Translations under genes and position numbers: made by a program
Shown here: positions 36,307 through 45,356 of the stretch, one piece after another
How positions within the stretch are numbered: position 1 is the first letter of the stretch
Layout of the letters: every line of letters starts with the position of its first letter
NCBI RefSeq assembly: GCF_011516635.5
Contig: NZ_CP096255.1
Location: 124,001-188,000, forward strand
Reading direction: 5' to 3'
Origin: Bradyrhizobium barranii subsp. apii
GTDB lineage: Bacteria > Pseudomonadota > Alphaproteobacteria > Rhizobiales > Xanthobacteraceae
DNA: 64,000 nt
The notes under the pieces: model-generated
Told to the model about the DNA's origin: nothing
Databases searched by the model: none
Seen by the model: only the letters and a program-made list of their open reading frames with translations

Positions 36307-36801
36307 ATGACCAGCAAGCGACTTTGCTTCGAGCCGGGTCACAAGCCCAAATGCCTCGTGATCGTCGATGACACCGCCGAATGGGATCGCGCGGTCTACT
36401 ATGCCAGCCGCTGGGCGATCCGCGCCGGCGGCGGCGTGGTCATGCTGCGCATCATCGAGCCCGAGCAGCAGAGTCAGGAATGGCTCGGGGTGGCCGAGAT
36501 CATGCGCGCCGAGGCGCAGGAGGCGGCGGAAGCCGCGCTCGACCGCGCCGCCGGCCGCGCCAACGGCATCGCCGCGATCACGCCGGAGCGGGTGATCCGC
36601 GAAGGCGATGCAATGGAACAGCTGCTCGCCGTGATCGATGAGGACCCTGACATCGCCATGCTGGTGCTCGCCGCCAATCCCGGCGCGGAGGGTCCGGGAC
36701 CGCTGGTCTCGCTGCTGGCGCATGAACTGGGCACGTTCCCGGTGCCGGTGACGATCATCTCGGGCGCGCTGAGCGATGGAAGCGTGGATTCGCTGTCGTA
36801 G
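36307..36801 (+). CDS. Universal stress protein (UspA family)
   Basis: 164 aa, one Usp domain. CLVIVDDTAEWDRAVYYASRWAIRAGGGVVMLRII fits strand 1 and helix 1; AMLVLAANPGAEGPGPLVSLLAHEL fits the loop and helix before the last strand. The usual ATP-binding G-2x-G-9x-G(S/T) is only partly kept (AANPGAEGPGPLVS), so nucleotide binding is uncertain. Start ATG 36307. Cytoplasmic; role unknown beyond stress association. Confidence 0.85.
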   Translation: MTSKRLCFEPGHKPKCLVIVDDTAEWDRAVYYASRWAIRAGGGVVMLRIIEPEQQSQEWLGVAEIMRAEAQEAAEAALDRAAGRANGIAAITPERVIREGDAMEQLLAVIDEDPDIAMLVLAANPGAEGPGPLVSLLAHELGTFPVPVTIISGALSDGSVDSLS

Positions 36802-36835
36802 GCGTCCCTATCTGGACTGCGGCCAGCCAGATATC

Positions 36836-36921
36836 CGTCATGCCCGGGCTTGTCCCGGGCATCCACGTTCTTGGCGCCACCAAGCAAGGCGTGGATGGCC
36901 GGGTCAAGCCCGGCCATGACG
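36836..36921. repeat. Palindromic intergenic repeat (CGTCATGCCCGGG family)
   Basis: CGTCATGCCCGGGCTTGTCCC and CATCCACG are mirrored by CGTGGATGGCCGGG and AAGCCCGGCCATGACG. Same group as 30418-30542, in the gap before nfu. Confidence 0.75.
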
Positions 36922-37062
36922 GCGCGGAAATATTAAAGTGTCCTAACCCGCTGATATCGCAACGAAACGTCCTACCCACCCCTTGACCGTGCGTTCCCCG
37001 TCGCCATCTGCTACTGGATAGCTTGCGCGCCGGCCTTGAACCGGCGACGTCTGGAGAAAACC

Positions 37063-37632
37063 ATGTTCATTCAAACCGAAGCCACCCCCAATCCCGCCAC
37101 GCTGAAGTTCATTCCCGGTCGCGTCGTCGTCGACGGCGGCCCGATGGAATTTTCGAGCCGCGAATCGGCCACGCGCTCGCCGCTGGCCGAAAAGCTGTTC
37201 GACGTGCCCGGCGTCACCGGCGTGTTCTATGGATCGGATTTCATCACCGTGACCAAGGCGAACGGTGAATGGCAGCAGCTCAAGCCCGCGATCCTCGGCG
37301 CCATCATGGAGCACTACATGTCCGGCGCGCCGTTGCTCGCCGATGGCGCGGCTCCAAGCGATGCCGAGCTCGACGACGAGGATGAGTTCTTCGACGAGTC
37401 CGATGCCGAGACGGTCGACATGATCAAGGATCTGATCGAGACCCGCGTGCGGCCCGCGGTCGCCAATGACGGCGGCGACATTACCTTCCGCGGCTTCAAG
37501 GACGGTATCGTCTATCTCAACATGAAGGGCTCCTGCGCCGGCTGCCCGTCGTCAACCGCGACGCTCCAGCACGGCATCCAGAATTTGCTCAAGCATTTCG
37601 TGCCCGACGTGGTCGAAGTCCGGCCGATGTAG
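37063..37632 (+). CDS. Nfu-type Fe-S scaffold protein
   Basis: 189 aa. Nfu N-terminal domain at residues 1-90 (MFIQTEATPNPATLKFIPGR, then VFYGSDFITVTKA) and NifU C-terminal domain at about 110-189 with the cluster-binding CxxC in GSCAGCPSSTATLQHGIQNLL. Carries and delivers 4Fe-4S clusters to target proteins. Start ATG 37063. An acidic linker (DDEDEFFDESDAE) joins the domains. Probably monocistronic, with palindromic repeats on both sides. Confidence 0.95.
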   Translation: MFIQTEATPNPATLKFIPGRVVVDGGPMEFSSRESATRSPLAEKLFDVPGVTGVFYGSDFITVTKANGEWQQLKPAILGAIMEHYMSGAPLLADGAAPSDAELDDEDEFFDESDAETVDMIKDLIETRVRPAVANDGGDITFRGFKDGIVYLNMKGSCAGCPSSTATLQHGIQNLLKHFVPDVVEVRPM

Positions 37633-37642
37633 GCGAAGTGCC

Positions 37643-37732
37643 GTAGGGTGGGCAAAGGCGCGCTTGCGCCGTGCCCACCATGCAATCATCGCGAAAAGAA
37701 GAGGTGGACACGCTTCGCTTTGCCCACCCTAC
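37643..37732. repeat. Palindromic intergenic repeat (GTAGGGTGGG family)
   Basis: GTAGGGTGGGCAAAG (37643-37657) and CTTTGCCCACCCTAC (37718-37732) are perfect complements. Sister of 7561-7672, with GGGCAAAG in place of GGGTTAGC. Between convergent nfu and the chemoreceptor gene. Confidence 0.85.
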
Positions 37733-37742
37733 GAGATCTCTC

Positions 37743-39428
37743 CTACGCCGCCTGGCCGATACTCGCCGCCTCTTCCGCGGCCTTGCGCATGCTCGCCGAC
37801 ATCTCGCTGGTAACGGTGCTCTGCTCCTCGACGGCGGCGGCCGTTGACGAGACATATTCGCTGACGCCCTCGATCGCGCCCCGGATCGCCCCCAGCGCGG
37901 CGACCACGTCGACCGAGATGCCGTTCAGATTGCCGATCTCCTGCTCGATCCGGTCGGCGGCCTGCTTGGCCTGATTGGCGAGGTTCTTCACTTCAGATGC
38001 CACCACGGCAAAGCCGCGACCGGCCTCGCCGGCGCGCGCGGATTCGATGGTGGCGTTCAGCGCCAGCAGATTGATCTGACCGGTGATACTGCCGATCAGT
38101 TGCACGATCATGCTCATCGACTCTGCCGCCTGAGTCAGCCGCTGCGCTTGATGGTCCGCCGCCTCGACCCGATCGACCGCGGTCGATGCGGTCTCGCGCG
38201 AGCGCGTCATTGCTTCGGCAATCTCGCGCACCGAGGCGTTGAGCTCCTCGGCGCCGGCGGCAACCGATTCCATCATGTCGCGCACCTTCTCGCTGCGCTT
38301 GCGCGCGATCACCTGGGCGGTGGTGTCGGAGGCGTATTTCACGACCTTGAACGGATTGCCGTTGAGATCGCGGATCGGATTGTAGGAGGCCTGAATCCAG
38401 ACCTGCCGGCCGCCCTTGCCGACGCGCGGATATTCACCGGACTGGAATTCACCGGCGTTCAGCCTGGCCCAGAAGGCGCGATAGGCTTCGCTGTCGCGCT
38501 CGTCGGCGCCCACGAACATGCTGTGATGCTTGCCGACGATCTCGGACAGCGTATAGCCGAGCGCGCCGAGGAAGTTTTCATTGACCGTCAAAACCTTGCC
38601 GTCCATGCTGAACTCGATCACGGCTTGCGACTTGCCGATCGCCTCGATCTGCCCGGCAAAATTCGCATTCGACAGCTTCTGCGCGCTGACGTCGGTGGCG
38701 AACTTCACCACCTTGAACGGCTTGCCGGCCTCATCGAGGATCGGATTGTAGGAAGCGAGAATCCAGACCTCCTTGCCGCCCTTGCCGAAGCGCTTGTATT
38801 CGCCGGACTGGAATTCGCCGCGGCCGAGCTTGGCCCAGAATTCGCGATAGGCTGCGCTATCGCGCTCACCTGCCCCCACGAATATGCTGTGATGCTGCCC
38901 CTGGATCTCGTCGAGCCGATAGCCCACCGTGCTCAGGAAATTCTCGTTGGCGGTGATGATGGTGCCGTCGAGATTAAACTCGATCACCGCCTGGGCGCGG
39001 CCGATCGCGGAAATCTTGCCGGCATCTTCGAGGCTGCGGATCTTGCGCGCGGTGATGTCGGTCGCGAACTTGACGACCTTCACCGGCTTGCCGGCCTCGT
39101 CGATGATCGGATTGTAGGACGCCTGGATCCAGATCTCGCGGCCGCCCTTGCCGAGCCGCTTGTATTCGGCTGATTGATATTCGCCGCGGCCGAGCTGCGT
39201 CCAAAACTCGCGATAGGCCGCGCTGCCCCGCTCCTCCGGCATCACGAACATGCTGTGGTGCTTGCCGGCGATCTCGTCGAGCCGGTAGCCCATCGCGTCC
39301 AGGAAATTCTGGTTGGCCGTGATAGTGGTGCCGTCGAGATTGAATTCGATGACCGCCTGCGACTTGCCGAGTGCAATGACCTGAGCCAAAGCCTCCCTAG
39401 CCGAAGAACCGCTTCGCCAAAAAGACAT
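37743..39428 (-). CDS. Soluble methyl-accepting chemotaxis protein with three PAS domains
   Basis: 561 aa with no transmembrane helix or signal peptide, so a cytoplasmic receptor. Three PAS units of about 122 aa (residues roughly 15-130, 137-252, 259-374) are near-copies: each has [11 protein letters not shown]...[38 protein letters not shown] and FKVVKFATD. The signalling domain follows with [20 protein letters not shown] and [21 protein letters not shown], rather short. Likely senses an internal redox or energy signal via a bound cofactor and controls CheA. The sequence begins [14 protein letters not shown]. Confidence 0.92.
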   Translation of the reverse strand: MSFWRSGSSAREALAQVIALGKSQAVIEFNLDGTTITANQNFLDAMGYRLDEIAGKHHSMFVMPEERGSAAYREFWTQLGRGEYQSAEYKRLGKGGREIWIQASYNPIIDEAGKPVKVVKFATDITARKIRSLEDAGKISAIGRAQAVIEFNLDGTIITANENFLSTVGYRLDEIQGQHHSIFVGAGERDSAAYREFWAKLGRGEFQSGEYKRFGKGGKEVWILASYNPILDEAGKPFKVVKFATDVSAQKLSNANFAGQIEAIGKSQAVIEFSMDGKVLTVNENFLGALGYTLSEIVGKHHSMFVGADERDSEAYRAFWARLNAGEFQSGEYPRVGKGGRQVWIQASYNPIRDLNGNPFKVVKYASDTTAQVIARKRSEKVRDMMESVAAGAEELNASVREIAEAMTRSRETASTAVDRVEAADHQAQRLTQAAESMSMIVQLIGSITGQINLLALNATIESARAGEAGRGFAVVASEVKNLANQAKQAADRIEQEIGNLNGISVDVVAALGAIRGAIEGVSEYVSSTAAAVEEQSTVTSEMSASMRKAAEEAASIGQAA

Positions 39429-39734
39429 AAATGAACCCTTCCAAATGACCGAACAGGCGCGGCTTGATCTGCCAAAGCGCCCCGTCTGAGTCGTCGTTGA
39501 CTCACTCTCCCGCCCGTTGACGGTGTCATTGGCTTGCTAATGATTACTTAAAATGCCAACATTTCAATCACTTAGCTATCTCTAAGGTTGCAAATTGATG
39601 CATCCGCATCGAAAATGGGGAGCGAAAATTTTGTCGCCTTCGCGTCCACGTAGAATTACGGGGCCGATCGTGCGCCTGTCGAGAAATCAAACTTGGACTG
39701 GTTCGACCGCGGCTCGACCGACTAAGCTGATTCG
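39429..39734. other. 306-bp divergent promoter region (chemoreceptor / tsaB)
   Basis: AT-rich for this genome, particularly 39540-39620. It must carry promoters for the minus-strand receptor and the plus-strand tsaB operon. I see no strong palindrome or repeat. Confidence 0.5.
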
Positions 39735-40430
39735 ATGCTGATCCTTGCCATCGATACCGCGCTGGAAGCGTGCGCGGCTGCCGTTCTCGACACCGACGCC
39801 GGCCAGCTGCTTGCGGAGGAATCGCTTCTGATGAAGCGCGGCCACGCCGAAGCGCTGATGCCGATGATCGCGCGCGTGATGCAATCGGCCGATCTTGCCT
39901 TCACCTCGCTCGACCGCATCGCCGTCACCGTCGGTCCCGGAAGCTTCACGGGCCTGAGGGTCGGCATTTCGGCGGCGCGCGGCCTTGCGCTTGCGGCGAA
40001 GCGGCCCGCCGTCGGGCTGACGACGCTTTCGGCCTATGCCGCCACCGTCGTCGGCCAGAGCGGAACGGCGCCGGTGATCTCGGCGATCGATGCGCGGCAC
40101 GATCACGTCTACTTCCAGATCGTAGCCGGCGACGGCAGCCCGCTGGTGCGGCCGAGCGTCGTGCCAATTGACGCGGCGATCGCGGCCTCGCAATTCGGTG
40201 CGCCGCATCTGGTCGGCAATGCCGCAAAGATCCTCGCCGATCGCTGGCCGAAGGACGGTCCGCAACCCGTTGCGGTCGACGCCCAGCCCGCACCCGACAT
40301 CGGCTGGGTCGCCTGGCTCGGCGCCGCGGCCAATCCCGAAACCACGCCGGCGCGGCCGTTCTATCTGAAGGCGCCCGACGCAAAGCCGGCCGCACAGCCA
40401 CCGCTCGCCGCACAAGCCGCAACCTCATGA
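39735..40430 (+). CDS. tsaB: tRNA t6A37 biosynthesis protein TsaB
   Basis: 231 aa ASKHA-fold protein (YeaZ). MLILAIDTALEACAAAVLD at the start, then VTVGPGSFTGLRVGISAARGLALA, the family signature. With TsaD and TsaE it makes threonylcarbamoyl-adenosine at A37 of ANN-reading tRNAs; those partners are not in the window. Start ATG 39735. It overlaps rimI by 4 bp. Confidence 0.95.
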   Translation: MLILAIDTALEACAAAVLDTDAGQLLAEESLLMKRGHAEALMPMIARVMQSADLAFTSLDRIAVTVGPGSFTGLRVGISAARGLALAAKRPAVGLTTLSAYAATVVGQSGTAPVISAIDARHDHVYFQIVAGDGSPLVRPSVVPIDAAIAASQFGAPHLVGNAAKILADRWPKDGPQPVAVDAQPAPDIGWVAWLGAAANPETTPARPFYLKAPDAKPAAQPPLAAQAATS

Positions 40431-40912
40431 TGAGATGGCTTTCGGAATGGTGGCGCGGCGGCACCGCCGCCGTCGAGCCGGCCTCCCCACGCGACGCCGC
40501 GCGGCTGGCGCAGCTGCACGGACAATCCTTTGCCCGCGGCTGGGGCGAAAGCGAGTTCGAAGGCATGATCGGCGAGCGCAACACGCTCGTGCACCGGTTG
40601 CGGCTCGGCCGCAAGACCATCGGATTCGCGGTCTCGCGGATCGGCGCGGACGAAGCGGAAATCCTCTCCATCGCGGTCGACCAGGCTCACCGCGGCCGCG
40701 GGCTGTCCGGCACGCTGCTGATGACGCATCTCGGCCACCTCGCGGGGCGCGGCGTGCGCACAATATTTCTCGAAGTCGAGGAAAATAACCAGCCGGCGCG
40801 GCGGCTCTACGATCGGGCCGGATTCATGGTGGTCGGGCGCCGCGAACGCTACTATAAGCAGCCCAACGGGGAACAATTGAACGCACTTCTGATGCGACGT
40901 GACTTGTCGTAG
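40427..40912 (+). CDS. rimI: Ribosomal protein alanine N-acetyltransferase RimI
   Basis: 161 aa GNAT enzyme. The acetyl-CoA loop is VDQAHRGRGLSGTLLMTHLGHLAGRG, followed by FLEVEENNQPARRLYDRAGF and YYKQPNGEQLNALLMRRDL. The N-terminal DAARLAQLHGQSFARGWGESEFEGMI is typical of RimI. Acetylates the N-terminal Ala of S18 in E. coli. ATGA overlap with tsaB gives coupling; the tsaB-rimI-fur order is common in alphaproteobacteria. Confidence 0.93.
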   Translation: MMRWLSEWWRGGTAAVEPASPRDAARLAQLHGQSFARGWGESEFEGMIGERNTLVHRLRLGRKTIGFAVSRIGADEAEILSIAVDQAHRGRGLSGTLLMTHLGHLAGRGVRTIFLEVEENNQPARRLYDRAGFMVVGRRERYYKQPNGEQLNALLMRRDLS

Positions 40913-40917
40913 CATTG

Positions 40918-41406
40918 ATGGCAGAAAGCGCCCCCGTCAGGCAGAACACTATGACTGGACTTAAACCTTCCTCCGCCTCCAAGGCGACCGGCATCGAGGC
41001 TCGTTGCGCCGCCACCGGCATGCGCATGACCGAGCAGCGCCGCGTCATCGCCCGCGTGCTGGCGGAATCGGTCGACCACCCCGACGTCGAGGAACTGTAC
41101 CGGCGCTGCGTCGCCGTCGACGACAAGATCTCGATCTCGACCGTGTATCGCACCGTCAAGCTGTTCGAGGATGCCGGCATCATCGAGCGCCATGATTTCC
41201 GCGAGGGCCGCGCGCGCTACGAGACGATGCGCGACAGCCATCACGACCACCTCATCAATCTGCGCGACGGCAAGGTGATCGAGTTCACCTCCGAGGAGAT
41301 CGAGAAGCTGCAGGCGGAGATCGCCCGCAAGCTCGGCTACAAGCTGGTCGACCACCGGCTCGAGCTCTATTGCGTTCCGCTCGACGACGACAAGCCGACG
41401 TCTTGA
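40918..41406 (+). CDS. fur: Fur family metalloregulator (Fur/Mur)
   Basis: 162 aa. Winged helix: MRMTEQRRVIARVLAES, then VSTVYRTVKLFEDAGIIERHDF (reading ISISTVYRTVKLF). Metal site: DSHHDHLINLRDGKVIEF (HHDH) and the C-terminal CVPLDDD; the C-terminal CxxC structural zinc pairs of E. coli Fur are missing, as in rhizobial Mur, which responds mainly to Mn. Start ATG 40918 or 40951 (MTGLKPSS). Which metal this one senses is not settled by sequence. Regulates metal uptake genes. Confidence 0.92.
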   Translation: MAESAPVRQNTMTGLKPSSASKATGIEARCAATGMRMTEQRRVIARVLAESVDHPDVEELYRRCVAVDDKISISTVYRTVKLFEDAGIIERHDFREGRARYETMRDSHHDHLINLRDGKVIEFTSEEIEKLQAEIARKLGYKLVDHRLELYCVPLDDDKPTS

Positions 41407-41408
41407 GT

Positions 41409-41457
41409 GGGCATGATCTTGTCGGAAATCCGCTCCACACTTTTCCGGATCATGCCC
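41409..41457. repeat. Palindromic intergenic repeat (GGGCATGATC family)
   Basis: GGGCATGATC (41409-41418) and GATCATGCCC (41448-41457) are exact complements, with partly paired interior (CGGAAA / TTTTCCG). A common short repeat from memory of rhizobial genomes. It fills the whole gap between fur and the HAD gene. Confidence 0.7.
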
Positions 41458-41459
41458 TC

Positions 41460-42140
41460 GTGCCTATAGATCTCATCATCTTCGATTGCGACGGCGTGCT
41501 CGTGGACAGCGAGGTGATCTCCTGTCGCGCACATGCCGATGTGCTCACGCGGCACGGCTATCCGATCACGTCGGAGCAGGTGCTGGTCCGCTTCCTCGGC
41601 GTATCCGAGAAAGACGCGCGGCGGATGGTCGAACAGGAAATCGGCCGCAACCTCCCCGACGATCTTGAGAGCCAAGTGAATGCGGCCACGTTGCAATTTT
41701 ACGCCAGCGATTTGCAGCCGATCACCCACGTGGCCGCGGCGATTGCCGCAATCGATTTGCCGAAATGCGTCGCATCGAGCGGCACGCCGGAGAAGATCCA
41801 TCACGGCCTGACATGCGCCGGGCTCTACGACCTGCTCGCCCCGAACATCTTTTCCGCAAGCCAGGTCGCACGCGGCAAGCCCGCACCGGACCTGTTCCTG
41901 TTTGCCGCCGAACGGATGAAAGCCGCGCCGGAACGGTGCGTCGTGATCGAGGACAGCGTCCCCGGAGTGACCGGCGCGCATGCCGCCGGGATGAGCGTGC
42001 TGGGCTTTCACGGCGGCAGCCATTGCCCGCCGGGTCACGCCGAGAGGCTGCGTGCCGCCGGCGCCGGATTGACGTTCGACGATATGCGGCACTTGCCGGA
42101 CCTGGTCCGGCGGGTCGCGGGGAACGCCCGGGCGGGCTGA
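41460..42140 (+). CDS. HAD superfamily phosphatase (PGMB-like)
   Basis: 226 aa from GTG 41460. Motif I DLIIFDCDGVLVDSE (Asp nucleophile), motif II CVASSGTPEKI, Lys in ARGKPAPDLFLF, motif IV VVIEDSVPGVTGA. Typical of the beta-phosphoglucomutase/phosphatase subgroup with a helical cap (residues 15-85). Substrate unknown; likely a sugar phosphate or phosphoglycolate. Downstream of fur on the same strand but separated by a repeat. Confidence 0.88.
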   Translation: MPIDLIIFDCDGVLVDSEVISCRAHADVLTRHGYPITSEQVLVRFLGVSEKDARRMVEQEIGRNLPDDLESQVNAATLQFYASDLQPITHVAAAIAAIDLPKCVASSGTPEKIHHGLTCAGLYDLLAPNIFSASQVARGKPAPDLFLFAAERMKAAPERCVVIEDSVPGVTGAHAAGMSVLGFHGGSHCPPGHAERLRAAGAGLTFDDMRHLPDLVRRVAGNARAG

Positions 42141-42175
42141 TTTCGGCCTCGTCGTCATTCCCAGGCACACGCAAC

Positions 42176-42228
42176 GCGGGAGAACCCGGAATCTCGTGCC
42201 AAAACCTCTGGATTCCGGGTTCTCCCGC
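42176..42228. repeat. Palindromic repeat with 18-bp perfect arms
   Basis: GCGGGAGAACCCGGAATC (42176-42193) and GATTCCGGGTTCTCCCGC (42211-42228), with a 17-nt loop. Part of a larger unit starting near CGTCATTCCCAGG. Could end HAD transcription before miaB, though there is no T tract. Confidence 0.75.
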
Positions 42229-42329
42229 TTTGCGGGCGCCCCGGAACCACCCCGCCGGGTGTCAATCGCTGGATTTTCGCCCCTCCAGCCTATATCTGAG
42301 GGGCGTCCTCCACCTCAATTCCGGGTTCC

Positions 42330-43724
42330 ATGACGCCGCCGCGCAAGCTGCACATCAAATCATATGGCTGCCAGATGAACGTCTACGATGCCCAGCGCAT
42401 GGTGGACACGCTGGCTCCGGAAGGATTCGTGGAGACGGCCAACGCGGAGGATGCCGACCTCGTCATCCTCAACACCTGCCATATCCGCGAGAAGGCCTCC
42501 GAAAAGGTCTATTCCGAACTCGGCCGGCTGCGGGTCGCCAAGGAAGAGGCCGCGCGCGGGGGCCGGGCGATGCAGATCGCGGTGGCGGGCTGCGTGGCGC
42601 AGGCCGAAGGTGGGGAGATCACGCGCCGTGCGCCGGTGGTTGACGTCGTGGTCGGCCCGCAGAGCTATCATCACCTTCCGGAGCTTCTGAAGCGTGCGCG
42701 CGACGAAGGCCGTGCGATCGAGACCGAGTTTCCTGCAGCCGACAAGTTCGGCTTCCTGGCCCAGCCAAAGCCCGATGCGATCCGCGCGCGCGGCATTTCC
42801 GCTTTCGTCACGGTGCAGGAAGGCTGCGACAAGTTCTGCACCTTCTGCGTCGTGCCCTATACGCGGGGCTCGGAAGTGTCGCGCCCCGTCGCGAAGATCG
42901 TCGATGACGTGAAGCGGCTGGCCGACAACGGCGTGCGCGAGCTCACGCTGATCGGGCAGAACGTCAACGCCTATCACGGCGAGGGACCGGACGGAAAAGC
43001 CTGGCCGCTCGGCCGATTGCTCGAACATCTCGCGAAGATTCCGGGCATCGCACGGCTGCGCTATTCGACCAGCCATCCCCGCGATGTCGATGACAGTTTG
43101 ATTGCAGCCCATCGCGATCTCGGCGAGCTGATGCCGTTCGTGCACCTGCCGGTGCAGTCGGGTTCGGACCGGATTCTCGCCGCCATGAACCGGAAACATA
43201 CCGCCGATGATTATCGGCGTGTCATCGACCGTTTCCGGTCAGCGCGCCAAGACATTGCTTTTTCATCAGATTTTATCGTGGGATTCCCCGGCGAAAGCGA
43301 GCAAGATTTTCTCGCCACCCTCGCGCTTGTCACGCAAATCGGCTACGCTGCCGCATATTCGTTCAAATACTCCGCCCGGCCGGGAACGCCGGCCGCGGAT
43401 ATGCAGGAGACGGTGTCCCCCGCCGAGATGGACCAGCGATTGGAGCGGCTCCAGGAACTGATCGACAGCCAGCAATCGGCCTTCAACAAGGCCGCGATTG
43501 GCTCAACGGTCGATGTGCTGTTCGAGCGTCCGGCCCGCAAGGAGGGCCAGATCGTCGGCCGCACTGCCTTCCTCCAGCCTGCGCATGTGATGGCCTCGCC
43601 CGACATCATCGGACAGATCCTGCCGGTCCGGATCGACAGCCTCGAACGCTATAGTTTCCTCGGTGAGCTCGTGACGCCGCGTAACGCGCGCGAGCCCGCT
43701 TTATCGCAAGCCATTGGAGCCTGA
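42330..43724 (+). CDS. miaB: tRNA-2-methylthio-N6-dimethylallyladenosine synthase MiaB
   Basis: 464 aa radical SAM methylthiotransferase. UPF0004 domain with [16 protein letters not shown] and NTCHIREKA; the radical SAM cluster is [19 protein letters not shown]; a TRAM domain is at the C-terminus ([18 protein letters not shown]). Methylthiolates i6A37 of tRNA using two 4Fe-4S clusters. Starts an apparent run miaB-phoH-ybeY-corC-lnt with short gaps or overlaps. Confidence 0.96.
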   Translation: MTPPRKLHIKSYGCQMNVYDAQRMVDTLAPEGFVETANAEDADLVILNTCHIREKASEKVYSELGRLRVAKEEAARGGRAMQIAVAGCVAQAEGGEITRRAPVVDVVVGPQSYHHLPELLKRARDEGRAIETEFPAADKFGFLAQPKPDAIRARGISAFVTVQEGCDKFCTFCVVPYTRGSEVSRPVAKIVDDVKRLADNGVRELTLIGQNVNAYHGEGPDGKAWPLGRLLEHLAKIPGIARLRYSTSHPRDVDDSLIAAHRDLGELMPFVHLPVQSGSDRILAAMNRKHTADDYRRVIDRFRSARQDIAFSSDFIVGFPGESEQDFLATLALVTQIGYAAAYSFKYSARPGTPAADMQETVSPAEMDQRLERLQELIDSQQSAFNKAAIGSTVDVLFERPARKEGQIVGRTAFLQPAHVMASPDIIGQILPVRIDSLERYSFLGELVTPRNAREPALSQAIGA

Positions 43725-43728
43725 ACCC

Positions 43729-44784
43729 TTGCCAAAAAGCGCATCGGATTCGTCTTCGTTCGCTCCCAGCCGCAAATTTGACCGCGACATGCAAGTTCCG
43801 CCCGAGACCCAGGTCGTCATCGACTTCGACGACAACCGCGCCGCATCCGCGCTGGTCGGCCCCTACGGCCAGCATCTCGCCCAGATCGAGCGGCGGCTCG
43901 GCGTCGTGGTCGACTCCAAGGGCAACCACATCACCATCGGCGGCACGCGCGACGGCTGCGACGCCGCGCGCCGCGTGCTGGAGACACTCTACGCGCAGGC
44001 CGTGAAGGGGCAGGATCTCGACCAGGGCGAAGTCGAAGGCGCGATCCGCGCCGTGATCGCACAGGGTTCGCTGTTCGAATTCGACGCCAAATCGGCCAAA
44101 TCCACTTTCGACAGCATCAATTTGCGCAAGCGCCCGGTGCGCGCGCGCACCGCCGCGCAGGATTCCTACATCCGCGCGCTGAAGCGCCACGAGCTGGTGT
44201 TCGGCATCGGCCCCGCCGGCACCGGCAAGACCTGGCTCGCGGTGGCGCATGCCGCGCAGCTGTTCGAGCGCAAGGAAGTCGACAAGATCATCCTGTCGCG
44301 TCCGGCGGTCGAGGCCGGCGAGCGGCTCGGCTTTTTGCCCGGCGATCTCCGCGAGAAGGTCGATCCGTATCTCCGTCCGATCTACGACGCGCTTTACGAC
44401 CTCATGGATGCGCGCATCGTCGAGCGGGCGCTCCAGACCGGCGAGATCGAGATCGCGCCGCTCGCCTTCATGCGCGGCCGCACGCTGACCAACGCTGCGA
44501 TCATCCTGGACGAGGCGCAGAACACCACGTCGATGCAGATGAAGATGTTCTTGACCCGTCTCGGCGAGAACAGCCGCATGATCGTGACCGGCGATCCCTC
44601 GCAGATCGACCTGCCGAACGGCCAGACTTCGGGCCTTGCGGAAGCGACGCGCCTGCTGGGCGGCGTCGAAGGTATTGCACAAGTTCATTTCAAAGCCGAG
44701 GACGTGATCCGCCACGAGCTCGTGGCACGAATCGTCTCTGCCTATGAGGGGCAGCCGCAGCGGCCGGCCACCGGTAAATCCTAG
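43729..44784 (+). CDS. PhoH family ATPase
   Basis: 351 aa from TTG 43729 (GGAG 9 nt upstream); TTG 43714 would overlap miaB by 11 bp. Walker A GIGPAGTGKTWLAVAHA, Walker B IILDEAQNTT, sensor VTGDPSQIDLPNG. The N-terminal part (VIDFDDNRAASALVGPYGQH...) has a KH-like fold found in PhoH-like proteins. Role in RNA metabolism or stress is inferred from its constant neighbour ybeY. Confidence 0.9.
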   Translation: MPKSASDSSSFAPSRKFDRDMQVPPETQVVIDFDDNRAASALVGPYGQHLAQIERRLGVVVDSKGNHITIGGTRDGCDAARRVLETLYAQAVKGQDLDQGEVEGAIRAVIAQGSLFEFDAKSAKSTFDSINLRKRPVRARTAAQDSYIRALKRHELVFGIGPAGTGKTWLAVAHAAQLFERKEVDKIILSRPAVEAGERLGFLPGDLREKVDPYLRPIYDALYDLMDARIVERALQTGEIEIAPLAFMRGRTLTNAAIILDEAQNTTSMQMKMFLTRLGENSRMIVTGDPSQIDLPNGQTSGLAEATRLLGGVEGIAQVHFKAEDVIRHELVARIVSAYEGQPQRPATGKS

Positions 44785-44845
44785 CGAGACAACAACCGGA
44801 CCATACGGGCGCGGACAGGGCGTCCTTTGGTTCCGAACAGACAAG

Positions 44846-45355
44846 ATGTCACATCCAAACCTTCCCATGACCGAGGTCCTCGTCGTTGCCGATTGCTGGC
44901 AGCGCGAGCCCGATTCCGAAGCGGTGATCCAGCGTGCGGTGGCGGCCGCCGCCGAAAGTGTCGACGAGGACGTTGCCGACGCCGAAGTGGCCGTGATGCT
45001 GACCGATGATGCCGGCATCCGCACGCTCAACAGCAACTGGCGCGGCATCGACAAGCCGACCAACGTGCTGTCGTTCCCCGCGCTCCAGCCGGAGGGCGAG
45101 TGGAAGGAAGGCGATGCGCCGCGTATGCTCGGCGACATCGCGATCGCCTACGAGACCATGCGGCGCGAGGCGGACGAGGAACAGAAGCCGTTCGATCATC
45201 ATTTGAGCCATCTCGCCGTGCATGGTTTCCTGCACCTGGTCGGCTACGACCACGAGAACGATGGCGACGCGGAGGAGATGGAAGCGCTCGAACGAGAGAT
45301 CCTGTCTCATCTCGGCATACCCGATCCCTATGCAGACCGCCCGGGGACGCATTGA
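44846..45355 (+). CDS. ybeY: rRNA maturation endoribonuclease YbeY
   Basis: 169 aa. Zn motif HLAVHGFLHLVGYDHEND (HxxxHxxxxxH). Also TDDAGIRTLNSNWRGIDKPTNVLSFP and MLGDIAIAYET. Needed for 16S rRNA 3' end maturation and ribosome quality control. ATG 44846; longer frame from 44744 lies in the phoH tail. Next gene corC starts one base past its stop. Confidence 0.95.
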   Translation: MSHPNLPMTEVLVVADCWQREPDSEAVIQRAVAAAAESVDEDVADAEVAVMLTDDAGIRTLNSNWRGIDKPTNVLSFPALQPEGEWKEGDAPRMLGDIAIAYETMRREADEEQKPFDHHLSHLAVHGFLHLVGYDHENDGDAEEMEALEREILSHLGIPDPYADRPGTH

Positions 45356-45356
45356 G

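Noticed and set aside
41460..41462. Upstream start of the HAD gene at 41370
   Set aside because: That part overlaps the fur 3' end and the palindromic repeat; the HAD motif starts five codons after GTG 41460.
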